DNA of 64,000 nucleotides. Source: Arachis hypogaea. Its lineage: Eukaryota; Streptophyta; Magnoliopsida; Fabales; Fabaceae. Location: NCBI RefSeq assembly GCF_003086295.3, contig NC_092051.1, forward strand, positions 13,570,810 through 13,634,809, in the 5' to 3' direction. The notes beneath the pieces are model-generated. The model was not told where the DNA came from. It saw only the letters and a list, made by a program, of their open reading frames with translations, and searched no databases. Each line of letters begins with the position of its first letter. Within the stretch, counting starts at the first letter, position 1. The position numbers were made by a program, and so were the translations under genes. Of the stretch, positions 1 to 9,561 are shown piece by piece.

Positions 1-100
1 CGACCCTTACTCACGTAAGGTATTACTTGGACGACCCAGTGCACTTGCTGGTTAGTTGTGCGGAGTTGTGAAAAGTGTGAATCATAATTTTCGTGCACCA
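1..100 (+). repeat. 3' end of the 5' LTR
   Basis: Matches 9140-9239 with a few substitutions and one extra T, and ends in CGTGCACCA just before the primer site. Only the terminal ~100 bases are in the window. Confidence 0.9.
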
Positions 101-106
101 AGTTTT

Positions 107-125
107 TGGCGCCGTTGCCGGGGAT
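107..125 (+). other. Primer binding site, tRNA-Asp
   Basis: TGGCGCCGTTGCCGGGGAT is the reverse complement of the 3' end of plant tRNA-Asp(GTC), including CCA. It lies six bases past the LTR end. tRNA-Asp priming is known for Athila/Tat elements and fits the lineage call from the RT. Confidence 0.9.
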
Positions 126-1756
126 TGTTTGAGTTTGGACAACTGACGGTTTATTTTGTTGCTTCGATTAGGAAAAATTTTTCTTTTTGGGTTTAGAGTC
201 TTTTATTATTGTTTTTGGTTGAAATTTTTTTTAAAATCCTTATTTTCTCTTTTTAAATTTTTCGAAAATTTTATAAACTGATAATTGAGTTTTTCTGTTT
301 GAATTTAGTTTCATATTTTAAGTTTGGTGTCAATTGCATGTTTTTATTTCCTTTTAAATTTTTGAATTTGTGTTCATTGTTCTTTCTTAATCTTCAAGTT
401 GTTCTTGTTTATTTTCCTTGTTTGATCTTTAGTTTTTCTTGTTTTGTGATTTTTCTTGTTTTTCTTGTGCATTTTCAAATTATCAGTATTCAAAAAAAAA
501 TTATACATTAAATACCTTTATTAAAACACTTTAAATTTATAGCTCAATTGGCTAGAGCAGTGTGCTTATGTTCTTGGTAATTGGGAATTTTGTTTCTAAA
601 ATCTTTTCAAAAATAATTTTTCTTTGAATAAATCTTGTGCCAAACTTTAAGTTTGGTGTTCTCCTGTTAACTTTTCTTTAGTTTTCAAAAATTTTATTTT
701 GGTTTTCTAAAAATTTTAAGTTTGGTGTTCTTTCTTCATGTTCTTATTGTTCTTGTGAGTCTTCAAAGTGTTCTTGAGTCTTCCTTGTGTTTTGATCTTA
801 AAATTTTTAAGTTTGGTGTTTATTGGTATTTTTCCTCCAAAATTTTCGAAAACAAGGAGCATTAGATCTAAAAATTTTAAGTTGTGTGTCTTTTGTGTGT
901 TTTTCTTTTTCATCATAAAATTCAAAAATAAAAAAATATATCTTCTCTAACTATTTTTGAGCAAATATTTCGAAATTTTTTTCAAAAAAAAAATTCAGAT
1001 TTTTATTTTAAAATTTATATTTTATCTTATCTTGGTTTTAAAATTTTCAAAATTCAAATTTTTTTTTTCAAAAAAATCATATCTTTTTCAAAATTTTATC
1101 TTATCTTATCTTATTTCAAATTTCAAATTTCAACTTTCAAAATTTCAAAATTCAAATTTCAAAATTTAAAATTCAAAATCTAATTTTCAAATTTAAAAAT
1201 CAAATCTTTTCAAAATTTAAATCTTTTTCAAATTCTTATCTTATATTGTTGACTTTTTCGAAAATTCAAAATTCAATTTTCAAATTTCAACTTTCAAATT
1301 TCAATTTTCAAATTTCAATTTTCAAAATTTCAAATTTTAAATTTCAAATTTCAAAATTTAATTTTTAAATTTAAAATTTAAATTTCAAAATTTTTAATTT
1401 AAATTCCTTATCTTCTCTTACCTAGCTTATCTTATCTTTTCTAATCTCAAATCTTAAAATCAAATCTTTTTCATATCTTTTTTTTTTCTTACAAGTATCT
1501 TTAATTTTAAGATATATCTTTTTCAAAACTTCCTAACCAATTTCTCTCTCTTCATTTTTTTCGAAAATCCTCACCCACATCTTTTTCAAATCTTTTTAAT
1601 TAATTAATTTAGTTTTCAATTTTCTTTTATTTCTTTTTCTTCTAATTTTCGAAAATATAGTCAATTTTTCATTTATTTTATTTTATTTTATTTTATTTTA
1701 CTTTCGGTTTTCAAAAAAAAATTGTTTGCAATCCGCATCATCTTCCTTTCTCCATC
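126..1756 (+). other. AT-rich untranslated leader of the Athila element
   Basis: About 1.6 kb without credible coding. It is dominated by T-rich tracts and phrases such as TTTCAAAATTTCAAA. The phrase TTTAAGTTTGGTGT recurs at about 316-330, 646-660, 714-729 and 806-820, with a decayed copy near 876-890. Short ORFs here are low-complexity translations of the T-rich sequence. A tRNA-like D-arm sits at about 540-560. Confidence 0.8.
540..560 (+). other. tRNA-like D-arm/A-box in the leader
   Basis: TAGCTCAATTGGCTAGAGC matches the internal A-box and D-arm pattern of many plant tRNAs (for example tRNA-Asn or tRNA-Ile), but no B-box/T-arm follows. It is either a tRNA fragment captured by the element or chance. 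It is not a functional tRNA. Confidence 0.35.
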
Positions 1757-2606
1757 ATGGACCTAAGTGGAAATGAACAGTCCAGAAGGACTCTGGGGTC
1801 ATATACTAACCCCATTACTGCTGCATATGGGAGTAGCATCTGTATACCTCCCATCAAAGCAAGCAGTTTTGAGCTAAATCCTCAGCTCATTGTCATGGTG
1901 CAGCAAAATTGCCAGTATTCCGGTCTTCCACAGGAAGAACCTATTGAGTTTCTGGTGCAGTTCTTGCAAATTGCTGACACAGTGCGTGACAAAGAGGTAG
2001 ATCAGGATGTATACAGGCTGTTACTGTTTCCGTTTGCTGTAAAAGATCAAGCTAAAAGGTGGTTAAATAACCAACCCACAGCAAGCATAAGAACATGGAA
2101 ACAGTTATCAGACAAATTCCTGAATCAATATTTCCCTCCAAAAAGAATGACACAGCTAAGGCTGGATATCCAAGGCTTTAAACAAGAGAATGATGAATCC
2201 TTTTATAATGCCTGGGAGAGGTACAGAGGGATGCTAAGGAAATGTCCCTCTGAAATGTTTTCAGAGTGGGTGCAATTAGACATCTTCTACTATGGGCTTA
2301 CAGAAAAAGCTCATATATCTTTAGACCACTCAGCTGGTGGATCTATACACGAGAAAAACTATTGAAGAGGCTCAAGAGCTTATTGATATAGTTGCTAGAA
2401 ATCAGCATCTGTACATAAGTAGTGGGTCCTCCATAAAAGAAGAAGTCAAAGCAGTGTCTACTGAACTTGGTCCTCCAGAACAAGTTGCTGAACTCAATCA
2501 ACAATTGTGCTTTCTAACAAAACAGCTAGCAGAATTCAAGAAGATGCTACAAGACACTAAAAATGCTAATAAAAATATGGAGGCACAATTGAATCAGACA
2601 AAATAG
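1757..2606 (+). pseudogene. gag, frameshifted
   Basis: The first frame (1757-2365) encodes the plant retrotransposon gag capsid domain. Recognisable parts are GLPQEEPIEFL, then FAVKDQAKRWLNNQP, then the region around FLNQYFPP and the motif ESFYNAWERYR. Near 2340-2355 a single-base shift moves the reading into the next frame, where it continues as KTIEEAQELIDIVA to a coiled-coil-like, Gln/Lys-rich tail. That tail ends at a TAG at 2604-2606, which is probably a nonsense mutation because the same frame stays open into the protease region. The ATG at 1757 directly follows the T-rich leader and is the natural start. Gag would form the cytoplasmic virus-like particle; this copy is broken. Confidence 0.85.
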
Positions 2607-5520
2607 CAGTTATCAAAGCAGATAATAGAAGAGTGCCAGGTAGTTCAATTAAGAAGTGGAAAAATATTAAATACCTCACTTCAGAGCAGCAGAAAGCCAA
2701 GGAAAGAACAACTGACAGAGGATGAGCAAAATATCATCCAAAATCCCTCTGAGGACAGTAAGAGCCTAGAGAGGAACAATTCTGGCGTTCAAACGCCAAA
2801 AACAGACAAGGAGCTGGCGTTAAACGCCCAATGGAAGCTCAGCTCTGGCGTTCAAACGCCAGAAACAGGTAAGAAGCTGGCGTCCAACGCCAATCAAGCT
2901 TCTAACCCTGGCATCCAAACGCCAGTGAGGGATCAGACACACACAAGTGCTGATAGCAACCTCTCTAAAAAGGCTTCTCCAACCATCTCTGTAGAAAATA
3001 AATCTACAGCAACTAAGGTTGAGGAATACAAAGCCAAGATACCTTATCCTCAAAAACTCCGCCAGGAGGAGTAGGATAAGCAATTTGTTCGCTTTGCAGA
3101 CTATCTCAGGACTCTTGAAATAAAGATTCTGTTTGCAGAGGCACTTGAGCAAATACCCTCTTATGCCAAGTTCATGAAAGATATAATGAGTCACAAGAAG
3201 GATTGGAGAGAAATTGAAAGAGTTTTCCTCACTGAAGAATGCAGTGCAGTCATTCTGAAAAGCTTCCCAGAAAAGCTTAAAGATCCCGGGAGCTTTATGA
3301 TACCATGCATATTAGAGGGTAATTTCACCAAGACAGCTTTATGTGATCTTGGGACAAGCATCAACCTAATCCATGCATCCACTATCAGAAAGCTTGGCTT
3401 GACTGAAGAGGTCAAACCAACCCGGATCTGTCTTCAACTTGCTGATGGCTCCATTAAATACCCATCAGGCATAATTGAGGACATCATTGTCAAGGTTGGG
3501 CCATTTGCCTTCCCTACTGACTTTGTAGTGCTGGAAATGGAGGAGCACAAGAGTACAACTCTCATTCTAGGAAGACCATTCCTAGCAACTGGACGAACCC
3601 TCATTGACGTCCAAAAAGGGGAGATAACCCTGAGAGTCAATGAGGATGAGTTTAAGTTGAATGTTGTCAAAGCTATGCAATATCCAGACACATCAGACGA
3701 CTGCCTGAGCATCGATATTATTGACTCCCTGGTAGAAGAGGTCAATATGACTAAGAGTCTCGAATCAGAGCTAGAGGACATTTTTAAAGATGTTCAGCCT
3801 GATCTGGAGGAACCAGAGGAAATAAAAGAACCTCTGAAAACTCCTCAGGAAGAGGAGAAACCTCCTAAACCCGAGCTCAAACCACTACCATCATCCCTGA
3901 AATATGCATTTCTGGGAGAAGGTGACACTTTTCCTGTAATCATAATCTCTGCTTTAGAGCCACAGGAAGAGAAAGCACTAATTCAGGTGCTAAGGACACA
4001 CAAGACAGCTCTTGGGTGGTCCATAAGTGATCTTAAGGGCATTAGCCCAGCCAGATGCATGCACAAGATCCTATTAGAGGATGATGCTAAGCCAGTGGTT
4101 CAACCACAGAGGCGGCTAAATCCCGCCATGAAGGAGGTGGTGCAGAAAGAGGTCACTAAGTTACTAGAGGCTGGGATTATTTATCCTATTTCTGATAGCC
4201 CCTGGGTGAGTCCTGTCCATGTTGTCCCTAAGAAGGGAGGTATGACAGTGGTTCATAATGAAAAAAATAAACTGGTTCCTACAAGAACAGTTACAGGGTG
4301 GCGTATGTGTATTGACTACAGAAGGCTCAATACAGCCACCAGGAAGGATCACTTCCCTTTACCATTCATAGACCAGATGCTAGAAAGACTAGCAGGTCAT
4401 GAATACTACTGCTTTTTGGATGGCTATTCAGGTTACAACTAAATTGCAGTAGATCCTTAGGACCAAGAGAAAGCAGCATTCACATGTCCATCTGGAGTAT
4501 TTGCATGCAGAAGAATGCCTTTTGGTCTGTGCAATGCACCTGCAACCTTTCAGAGGTGCATGCTCTCTATCTTCTCTGATATGGTAGAGAAATTTCTGAA
4601 AGTCTTCATGGATGACTTCTCAGTATTTGGAGACTCATTTAGCTCCTGTCTTAACCATCTAGCACTTGTTCTGAAAAGATGCCAAGAGACTAACCTGGTT
4701 CTAAATTGGGAAAAATGTCACTTTATGGTGACTGAAGGAATTGTCCTTGGGCATAAAATTTCGAACAAGGGAATAGAGGTAGATCAAGCTAAGGCAGAGG
4801 TAATTGAAAAATTACCACCACCCACCAATGTTAAGGCAATCAGAAGCTTTCTGGGGCATGCAGGATTCTATATGAGGTTTATAAAGGATTTTTCAAAAAT
4901 CGCAAAACCTCTGAGTAATCTGCTAGCTGCTGACACGCCATTTGTGTTTGACACAGAGTGTCTGCAGGCGTTTGAAACCCTGAAAGCTAAGCTGGTCACA
5001 GCACCAGTTATTTCTGCACCAGATTGGACATTACCTTTGGAACTAATGTGTGATGCCAGTGACCATGCCATTGGTGCAGTATTGGGACAGAGGCATAACA
5101 AGCTTCTGCATGTCATTTATTATGCTAGCCGTGTTTTAAATGATGCCCAGAAAAATTACACAACCACAGAAAAAGAGCTGCTTGCAGTGGTTTATGCCAT
5201 TGACAAGTTTAGATCATACTTAGTAGGATCAAAAGTGATTGTGTACACTGACCATGCTGCTCTTAAATATCTACTCACAAAGCAGGATTCAAAGCCCAGG
5301 CTCATAAGATGGGTGTTGCTTCTGCAAGAGTTGATATAGAAATAAGAGTCAGAAAAGGGACAGAGAATCAAGTAGCTGATCACCTATCCTGGATAGAACC
5401 AGTAGCAGGAGCATCCCTCCCTCCTACTGAGATCTCTGAAACCTTTCCGGATGAGCAATTATTTGCTATTCAGGAAGCTCTGTGGTTTGCAGACATTGCA
5501 AACTATAAGACACAAGGTTC
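2607..5520 (+). pseudogene. pol: protease, reverse transcriptase, RNase H; multiply broken
   Basis: Same frame as the gag tail. The protease is around 3320-3660, with ALCDLGTSINLI as the catalytic-Asp region (the DLG form usual for Athila) and the LILGRPF flap-to-helix motif. The RT runs from about 3960. It includes SPWVSPVHVVPKKGG, WRMCIDYRRLN and FMDDFSVFG, the last being the catalytic DD box near 4605. RNase H follows, with [11 protein letters not shown] near 5050 and [11 protein letters not shown] near 5240. In-frame stops lie at 3072-3074, 4440-4442 (a CAA-to-TAA change in the GYSGYNQ motif) and 4458-4460. A frameshift near 5325 moves the RNase H tail into another frame (5309-5677 open). 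After RFADIA-type sequence near 5500 the integrase should start, but the sequence jumps straight to 3' noncoding repeats. Confidence 0.9.
2785..2935 (+). repeat. Palindromic TGGCGTT-N-AACGCCA repeats in the gag-pol linker
   Basis: Several variants of a 15-base palindrome occur in about 150 bases (TCTGGCGTTCAAACGCCA at about 2791 and 2842, plus decayed units). Some have one extra A in the centre. They lie in the open frame and would encode repeats such as SGVQTPE and ELALNA. The same motif recurs in the 3' untranslated region and in the LTR. Confidence 0.85.
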
Positions 5521-5589
5521 TCTTTCTGTAACCATGGAGAGGAAGCATGAAAAGCTTCTCTCAATACAGAGTAAAAAAAAACCCCCACA

Positions 5590-5650
5590 TTCAAACTCTA
5601 AGTTTGGTGTTGGGAGGCCACAACCAAACTCTAAGTTTGGTGTTGAGAGG
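5590..5650 (+). repeat. Two tandem CTAAGTTTGGTGTTG units after the pol remnant
   Basis: The units lie at about 5596-5611 and 5629-5645. Each is preceded by CAAACT and followed by a G/A-rich segment ending in GGCC. They repeat the leader phrase and mark the start of the 3' noncoding part. Confidence 0.8.
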
Positions 5651-5877
5651 CCCCAATCCTGCTCTGATTATCTGTGAGGCTCCATGAGAACTCACTGTCA
5701 AGCTATTGACAATAAAGAAGCGCTTATTGGGAGGCAACCCAATTCTTACTTATCGATGTTAATTTTCTGTTTTCCATTTTTATTTTATGTTTTCTTTAGG
5801 ATGATGATCATGTGGAGTCACAGAAATCAAAGCAAAGTCAAAAACAACATTAAAACAGCTCACCCTGGAGGAAGAGC

Positions 5878-6066
5878 TTACTGGCATTTAAACGCCAGTA
5901 AGAAGCATCAGACTGGCGTTTAACGCCAGAAAGAAGCATCAAGCTGGCGTTAAACACCAGACACAAGCACCAAGTTGGCATTCAACGCCAAGAAAGGGGA
6001 AAAGCTGGCGTTTAACGCCAGAAACAAGCAGCAGTCTGGCGTTAAACGCTAGGATTGCACACTAAG
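5878..6066 (+). repeat. Array of TGGCGTTYAACGCCA palindromes, 3' untranslated region
   Basis: About five units (near 5881, 5912, 5945, 5975, 6006, plus 6038 decayed) are separated by GAAAGAAGCATCA- or ACAAGCACCA-like spacers of about 15-18 bases. Each unit could form a 7-bp stem. They are the same family as at 2785-2935 and 8072-8180. Confidence 0.85.
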
Positions 6067-6244
6067 GGCGTTTTGCATGCCTCAATGGAGCAGGGATGCT
6101 AAGTCCTTGACCCCTCAGGATCTGTGGACCCCACAGGATCCCCACCTACCTCACCATTCTAATTCAAACCATTCCCCTCCCATACCCACCCATTCACACA
6201 CCTCCTTCTCCTCCACTTCTCCTTCTACTCCCTTCTATCTTCTT

Positions 6245-6280
6245 TTGCTCGAGGACGAGCAAACCTTTTAAGTTTGGTGT
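6245..6280 (+). other. Hairpin TTGCTCG-AGGA-CGAGCAA followed by TTTTAAGTTTGGTGT
   Basis: A perfect 7-bp inverted repeat (6245-6251 / 6256-6262) is followed at 6266 by the AAGTTTGGTGT phrase. The same composite, with TTGCTTG-GGGA-CAAGCAA, abuts the 3' LTR at 7659-7695. Confidence 0.8.
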
Positions 6281-6318
6281 GGAAAAAAGCATTGCTTTTT
6301 GTTTTTCCATAACCATTT

Positions 6319-6552
6319 ATGGCACCTAAGGCCGGAAAAACCTCTAGAAAGAGGAAAAGGAAGGCAGTTGCTTCCACCCCCGAGTCATGAGAGATGGAGA
6401 GGTTCATCTCAAGGGTCCATAGTTTAGTGGTAGAGCATTTGACTGCAGATCAAAGAGCTATGAGGAAGGAGCAACAAAGACAAGGAAGAAACATAGAAGA
6501 GCTCAAGAGCACCATTGGTTCTTCAAGAAGAGGAAGATGCCACCCTCACTAA
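6319..6552 (+). pseudogene. Short ORF of unknown function between pol and 3' LTR, one stop
   Basis: ATG at 6319 opens a very basic start (MAPKAGKTSRKRKRK), is broken by TGA at 6388-6390 and then continues in frame as ERFISRVHSL...EHLTADQRAM to TAA at 6550. Many plant Athila elements have a third, env-position ORF here. Nothing in this short remnant identifies a function. Part of the frame overlaps a tRNA-Cys-like sequence (6413-6456). Confidence 0.4.
6413..6456 (+). other. tRNA-Cys(GCA)-like fragment, 5' part only
   Basis: From GGGTCCAT through GTGGTAGAGCATTTGACT and on to GCAGATCAA, the sequence matches the acceptor-strand, D-arm and complete anticodon arm of plant tRNA-Cys with anticodon GCA. 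It differs at a few bases (TTTAG for CTCAG). The variable loop, T-arm and 3' acceptor strand are absent, so it cannot be a functional tRNA. It lies inside the retroelement's 3' ORF remnant. Confidence 0.6.
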
Positions 6553-7658
6553 GGTGGACCCGTTCCTTAATCTCCTTGTTCTTATTTCTCTGTTTTTTGT
6601 TTACTATGCTTTATGTTTATTTATGTTTGGGTCTTATTACATGATCACTAGTATCTAAGTGTCTATGTCTTAAAGATATGAATGTCCTATGAATCCATCA
6701 CCTTTCTTAAATGAAAAATGTTTTCTGAAAAAGAAAAAGAAGTACATGAATTTCGAATTTTAAAATAGTTTAATTATTTTGATGTGGTGGCAATACTTTT
6801 TATTTTCTGAATGAATGCTTGAACAGTACATATGTCTTTTGAATTTGTTGTTTATGAATGTTAAAATTGTTGGCTCTTGAAAGAATGATGAAAAAGGAGA
6901 AATGTTATTTGATAATCTGAAAAATCATAAAAATAATTCTTGAAGCAAGAAAAAGCAGTGAAGAACAAAGCTTGCAAAAAAAATGCGAAAAAAAAAGAGA
7001 AAGCAAGAAAAAGAAAAAGCAAGCAGAAAAAGCCAAAAGCTCTTTAAACCAAAAGGCAAGAGCAAAAAGCCAATAGCCCTTAAAACTAAAAGGCAAGGGT
7101 AATAAAAAGGATCCAAGGCTTTGAGCATCAGTGGATAGGAGGGCCTAAAGGAATAAAATCCTGGCCTAAGCGGCTAAACCAAGCTGTCCCTAACCATGTG
7201 CTTGTGGCGTGAAGGTGTCAAGTGAAAACTTGAGACTAAGCGGTTAAAGTCGAGGTCCAAAGCAAAAACAGAGTGTGCTTAAGAACCCTGGACACCTCTA
7301 ATTGGGGACTTTAGCAAAGTTGAGTCATAATCTGAAAAGGTTCACCCAGTTATGTGTCTGTGGCATGTATGTATCCGGTGGTAATACTGGAAAACAGAGT
7401 GCTTAGGGCAATGGCCAAGACTCATAAAGTAGCTGTGTTCAAGAATCAACATACTAAACTAGGAGAATCAATAACACTATCTGAATTCTGAGTTCCTATA
7501 GATGCCAATCATTCTGAACTTCAAAGGATAAAGTGAGATGCCAAAACTATTCAGAAGCAAAAAGCTAATAGCCCCGCTCATCTAATTAAGACTGATCTTC
7601 ATAGATGTTTTTGGAATTCATTGTATAGTCTCTTCTTTTTATCCTACTTTGTTTTTAG
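6553..7658 (+). other. 3' noncoding region of the Athila element
   Basis: No conserved coding. It contains A/G-rich low-complexity sequence around 6945-7100 (AAGCAAGAAAAAG-like; short minus-strand ORFs there are artefacts) and unique-looking sequence up to the terminal hairpin. Confidence 0.7.
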
Positions 7659-7695
7659 TTGCTTGGGGACAAGCAATAATTTAAGTTTGGTGTTG
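7659..7695 (+). other. Terminal hairpin plus AAGTTTGGTGT abutting the 3' LTR (polypurine-tract position)
   Basis: TTGCTTG-GGGA-CAAGCAA (7659-7676) is followed by TTTAAGTTTGGTGTTG, ending at the LTR start. A classical polypurine tract is not obvious; GGGGACAAGCAA is the best plus-strand primer candidate. The layout mirrors 6245-6280. Confidence 0.6.
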
Positions 7696-9239
7696 TGATG
7701 AGCGGATAATTTATACGCTTTTTGGCATTGTTTTTAGGTAGTTTTTAATATGTTTTAGTCACTTTTTACTATATTTTTATTAGTTTTTAAATAAAAATCA
7801 CATTTCTGGATTTTACTATGAGTTTATATGTTTTTTTTTTTATTTCAGGTAATTTCTGGCTGAAATTGAGGGACCTGAGCAAAAATCTGATTTAGAGGCT
7901 GAAAAAGGACTACAGATGCTGTTGGATTCGGACCTCCCTACACTCAAAGTAGATTTTCTGGAGCTACAGAAGTCCAAATGGTGCGCTCTCAATTACGTTG
8001 GAAAGTAGACATCCAGGGCTTTCCAGAAATATATAATAGTCCATACTTTTCTCAAGGATAGATGATGTAAACTGGCGTTCAACGCCAGTTCCATGTTGCA
8101 TTCTGGCGTTAAATGCTAGAAACAGGTTACAAGTTGGAGTTAAACGCCAGAAACAGGTTACAACCTGGCGTTTAACTCTAGAAACAGCCTAGGCACTTGT
8201 AAAGCTCAAGTCTCAGTCCCAGCACACACCAAGTGGGCTCCAGAAGTGGATTTCTGCACTATCTATCTTAGTCTACTCATTTTCTGTAAACCTAGGTTAC
8301 TAGTTTAGTATTTAAACAACTTTTAGAGATTTATTTTAGACCTCATGACATTTTTAGATCTGAACTTTGTACTCTTGACGGCATGAGTCTCTAAACTCCA
8401 TTGTTGGGGGTGAGGAGCTCTGCTGTGTCTCGATGAATTAATGCAATTATTTCTGTTTTCTATTCAAACACGCTTGTTTCTATCTAAGATGTTCATTTGC
8501 ACTTCAATATGATGAATGTGATGATCCGTGACACTCATCACCATTCTTAATCTATGAACGTGTACCTGACAACCACTCCCGTTATACCTTCGATTGAATG
8601 AGTATCTCTTGGATTCTTTAATCAGAATCTTCGTGGTATAAGCTAGAATCCATTGGCAGCACTCTTGAGAATCCGGAAAGTCTAAACCTTGTCTGTGGTA
8701 TTTCGAGTAGGATTCAGGGATTGAATGACTGTGACGAGCTTCAAACTCACAAGGGTTGGGCGTAGTGACAGACGCAAAATGATCAATGGATCCTATTCCA
8801 GCATGAGTGAGAACTGACAGATGATTAGTCGTGCGGTGACAGCGCACCTGGACCATTTTCACTGAGAGGACGGATGGTAGCCATTGACAACAGTGATCCA
8901 CCAACACACAGCTTGTCATAGGAGGAACCTTGCGTGCATGAAGAAGAAGACAGGGGGAAAGCAGAGATTCAGAAGACAAAGCATCTCCAAAACTCCAACA
9001 TATTCTCCATTACTGCATAACAAGTATTTATTTCATGCTCTTTTATTTTTCGCAATTCAAATTGATAATCATAATTAATCTCCTGACTAAGATTTACAAG
9101 GTAACCATAGATTGCTTCAAGCCAACAATCTCCGTGGGATCGACCCTTACTCACGTAAGGTATTACTTGGACGACCCAGTGCACTTGCTGGTTAGTTGTG
9201 CGGAGTTGTGAAAAGTATGAATCACAATTTCGTGCACCA
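7696..9239 (+). repeat. 3' LTR of the Athila element
   Basis: Begins TGATGAGCGGATAATT (TG at 7691 or 7694 is also possible) and ends CGTGCACCA at 9239, matching the 5' LTR end at 100. It contains a TATA-like ATATATAATA at 8029-8038 and three to four TGGCGTTYAACGCCA palindromes at 8072-8180. A 171-codon antisense ORF in its second half shows no domain and is judged accidental. Confidence 0.85.
8072..8180 (+). repeat. TGGCGTTYAACGCCA palindromes inside the LTR
   Basis: One perfect unit (about 8073) and three decayed units lie about 45 bp downstream of the TATA-like box, so they would lie in the transcript leader. Same family as the internal arrays. Confidence 0.8.
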
Positions 9240-9491
9240 GTTTCTCGAAGTTATAATCGTCAAATTAAGGAGAAATATTTCAAAATAGGTGAGTTAGTTC
9301 TGAAAGTTATTTTACCAATGGAAAAGAAATCAAAATTTCTTGGTAAATGGTCCCGTAACTGGGGAGGACCCTTCCAAGTGATAGGGGCATATTTTGGAAA
9401 TGCTTATCAAATTAAAGATATCGAATCAGGAAAAGTGATTAATTCGATTAATGGGAAATATTTAAAATATTTCTATTGTTGGCAAACATAG
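9240..9491 (+). pseudogene. Integrase C-terminal fragment (GPY/F-type module)
   Basis: The frame VSRSYNRQIKEKYFKIGELVL then GKWSRNWGGPFQVIGA matches the end of Ty3 integrases: the conserved YN..V..R.F..GDLVL strand and the W.GPF/Y.V motif. It starts exactly at the Athila LTR junction at 9240, showing that the younger element interrupted the integrase. It ends with a stop at 9489-9491, close to the usual pol end. About 83 residues remain. Confidence 0.75.
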
Positions 9492-9561
9492 AAATTTAAC
9501 ATGCATAAGTTCAGAAAAGTTGAAAGTCATTACAAAAACAAAATTACAAATGAAAAGAAAT

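Larger units (their letters stand above)
1..9239 (+). mobile_element. Athila-lineage Ty3 LTR retrotransposon, degenerate, 5' end outside window
   Basis: The last ~100 bases of the 5' LTR (1-100) recur almost identically at 9140-9239, which defines the two LTR ends. Between them lie a tRNA-Asp primer site, a long AT-rich leader, a broken gag-pol and a long 3' untranslated region. The protease-RT region has Athila-type phrases ([36 protein letters not shown]). Gag-pol carries at least four in-frame stops and two frameshifts, and no integrase core can be found, so the copy cannot move by itself. The right flank (9240 on) is the interior of another retroelement, so this is a nested insertion. The TSD cannot be tested because the left LTR start lies outside the window. 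Confidence 0.9.

Noticed and set aside
6413..6456. Functional tRNA-Cys gene
   Set aside because: T-arm, variable loop and 3' acceptor strand are missing.
8464..8979. 171-codon minus-strand ORF in the Athila 3' LTR
   Set aside because: It lies wholly inside the LTR, antisense, with no recognisable domain; LTRs of this family commonly show such chance frames.
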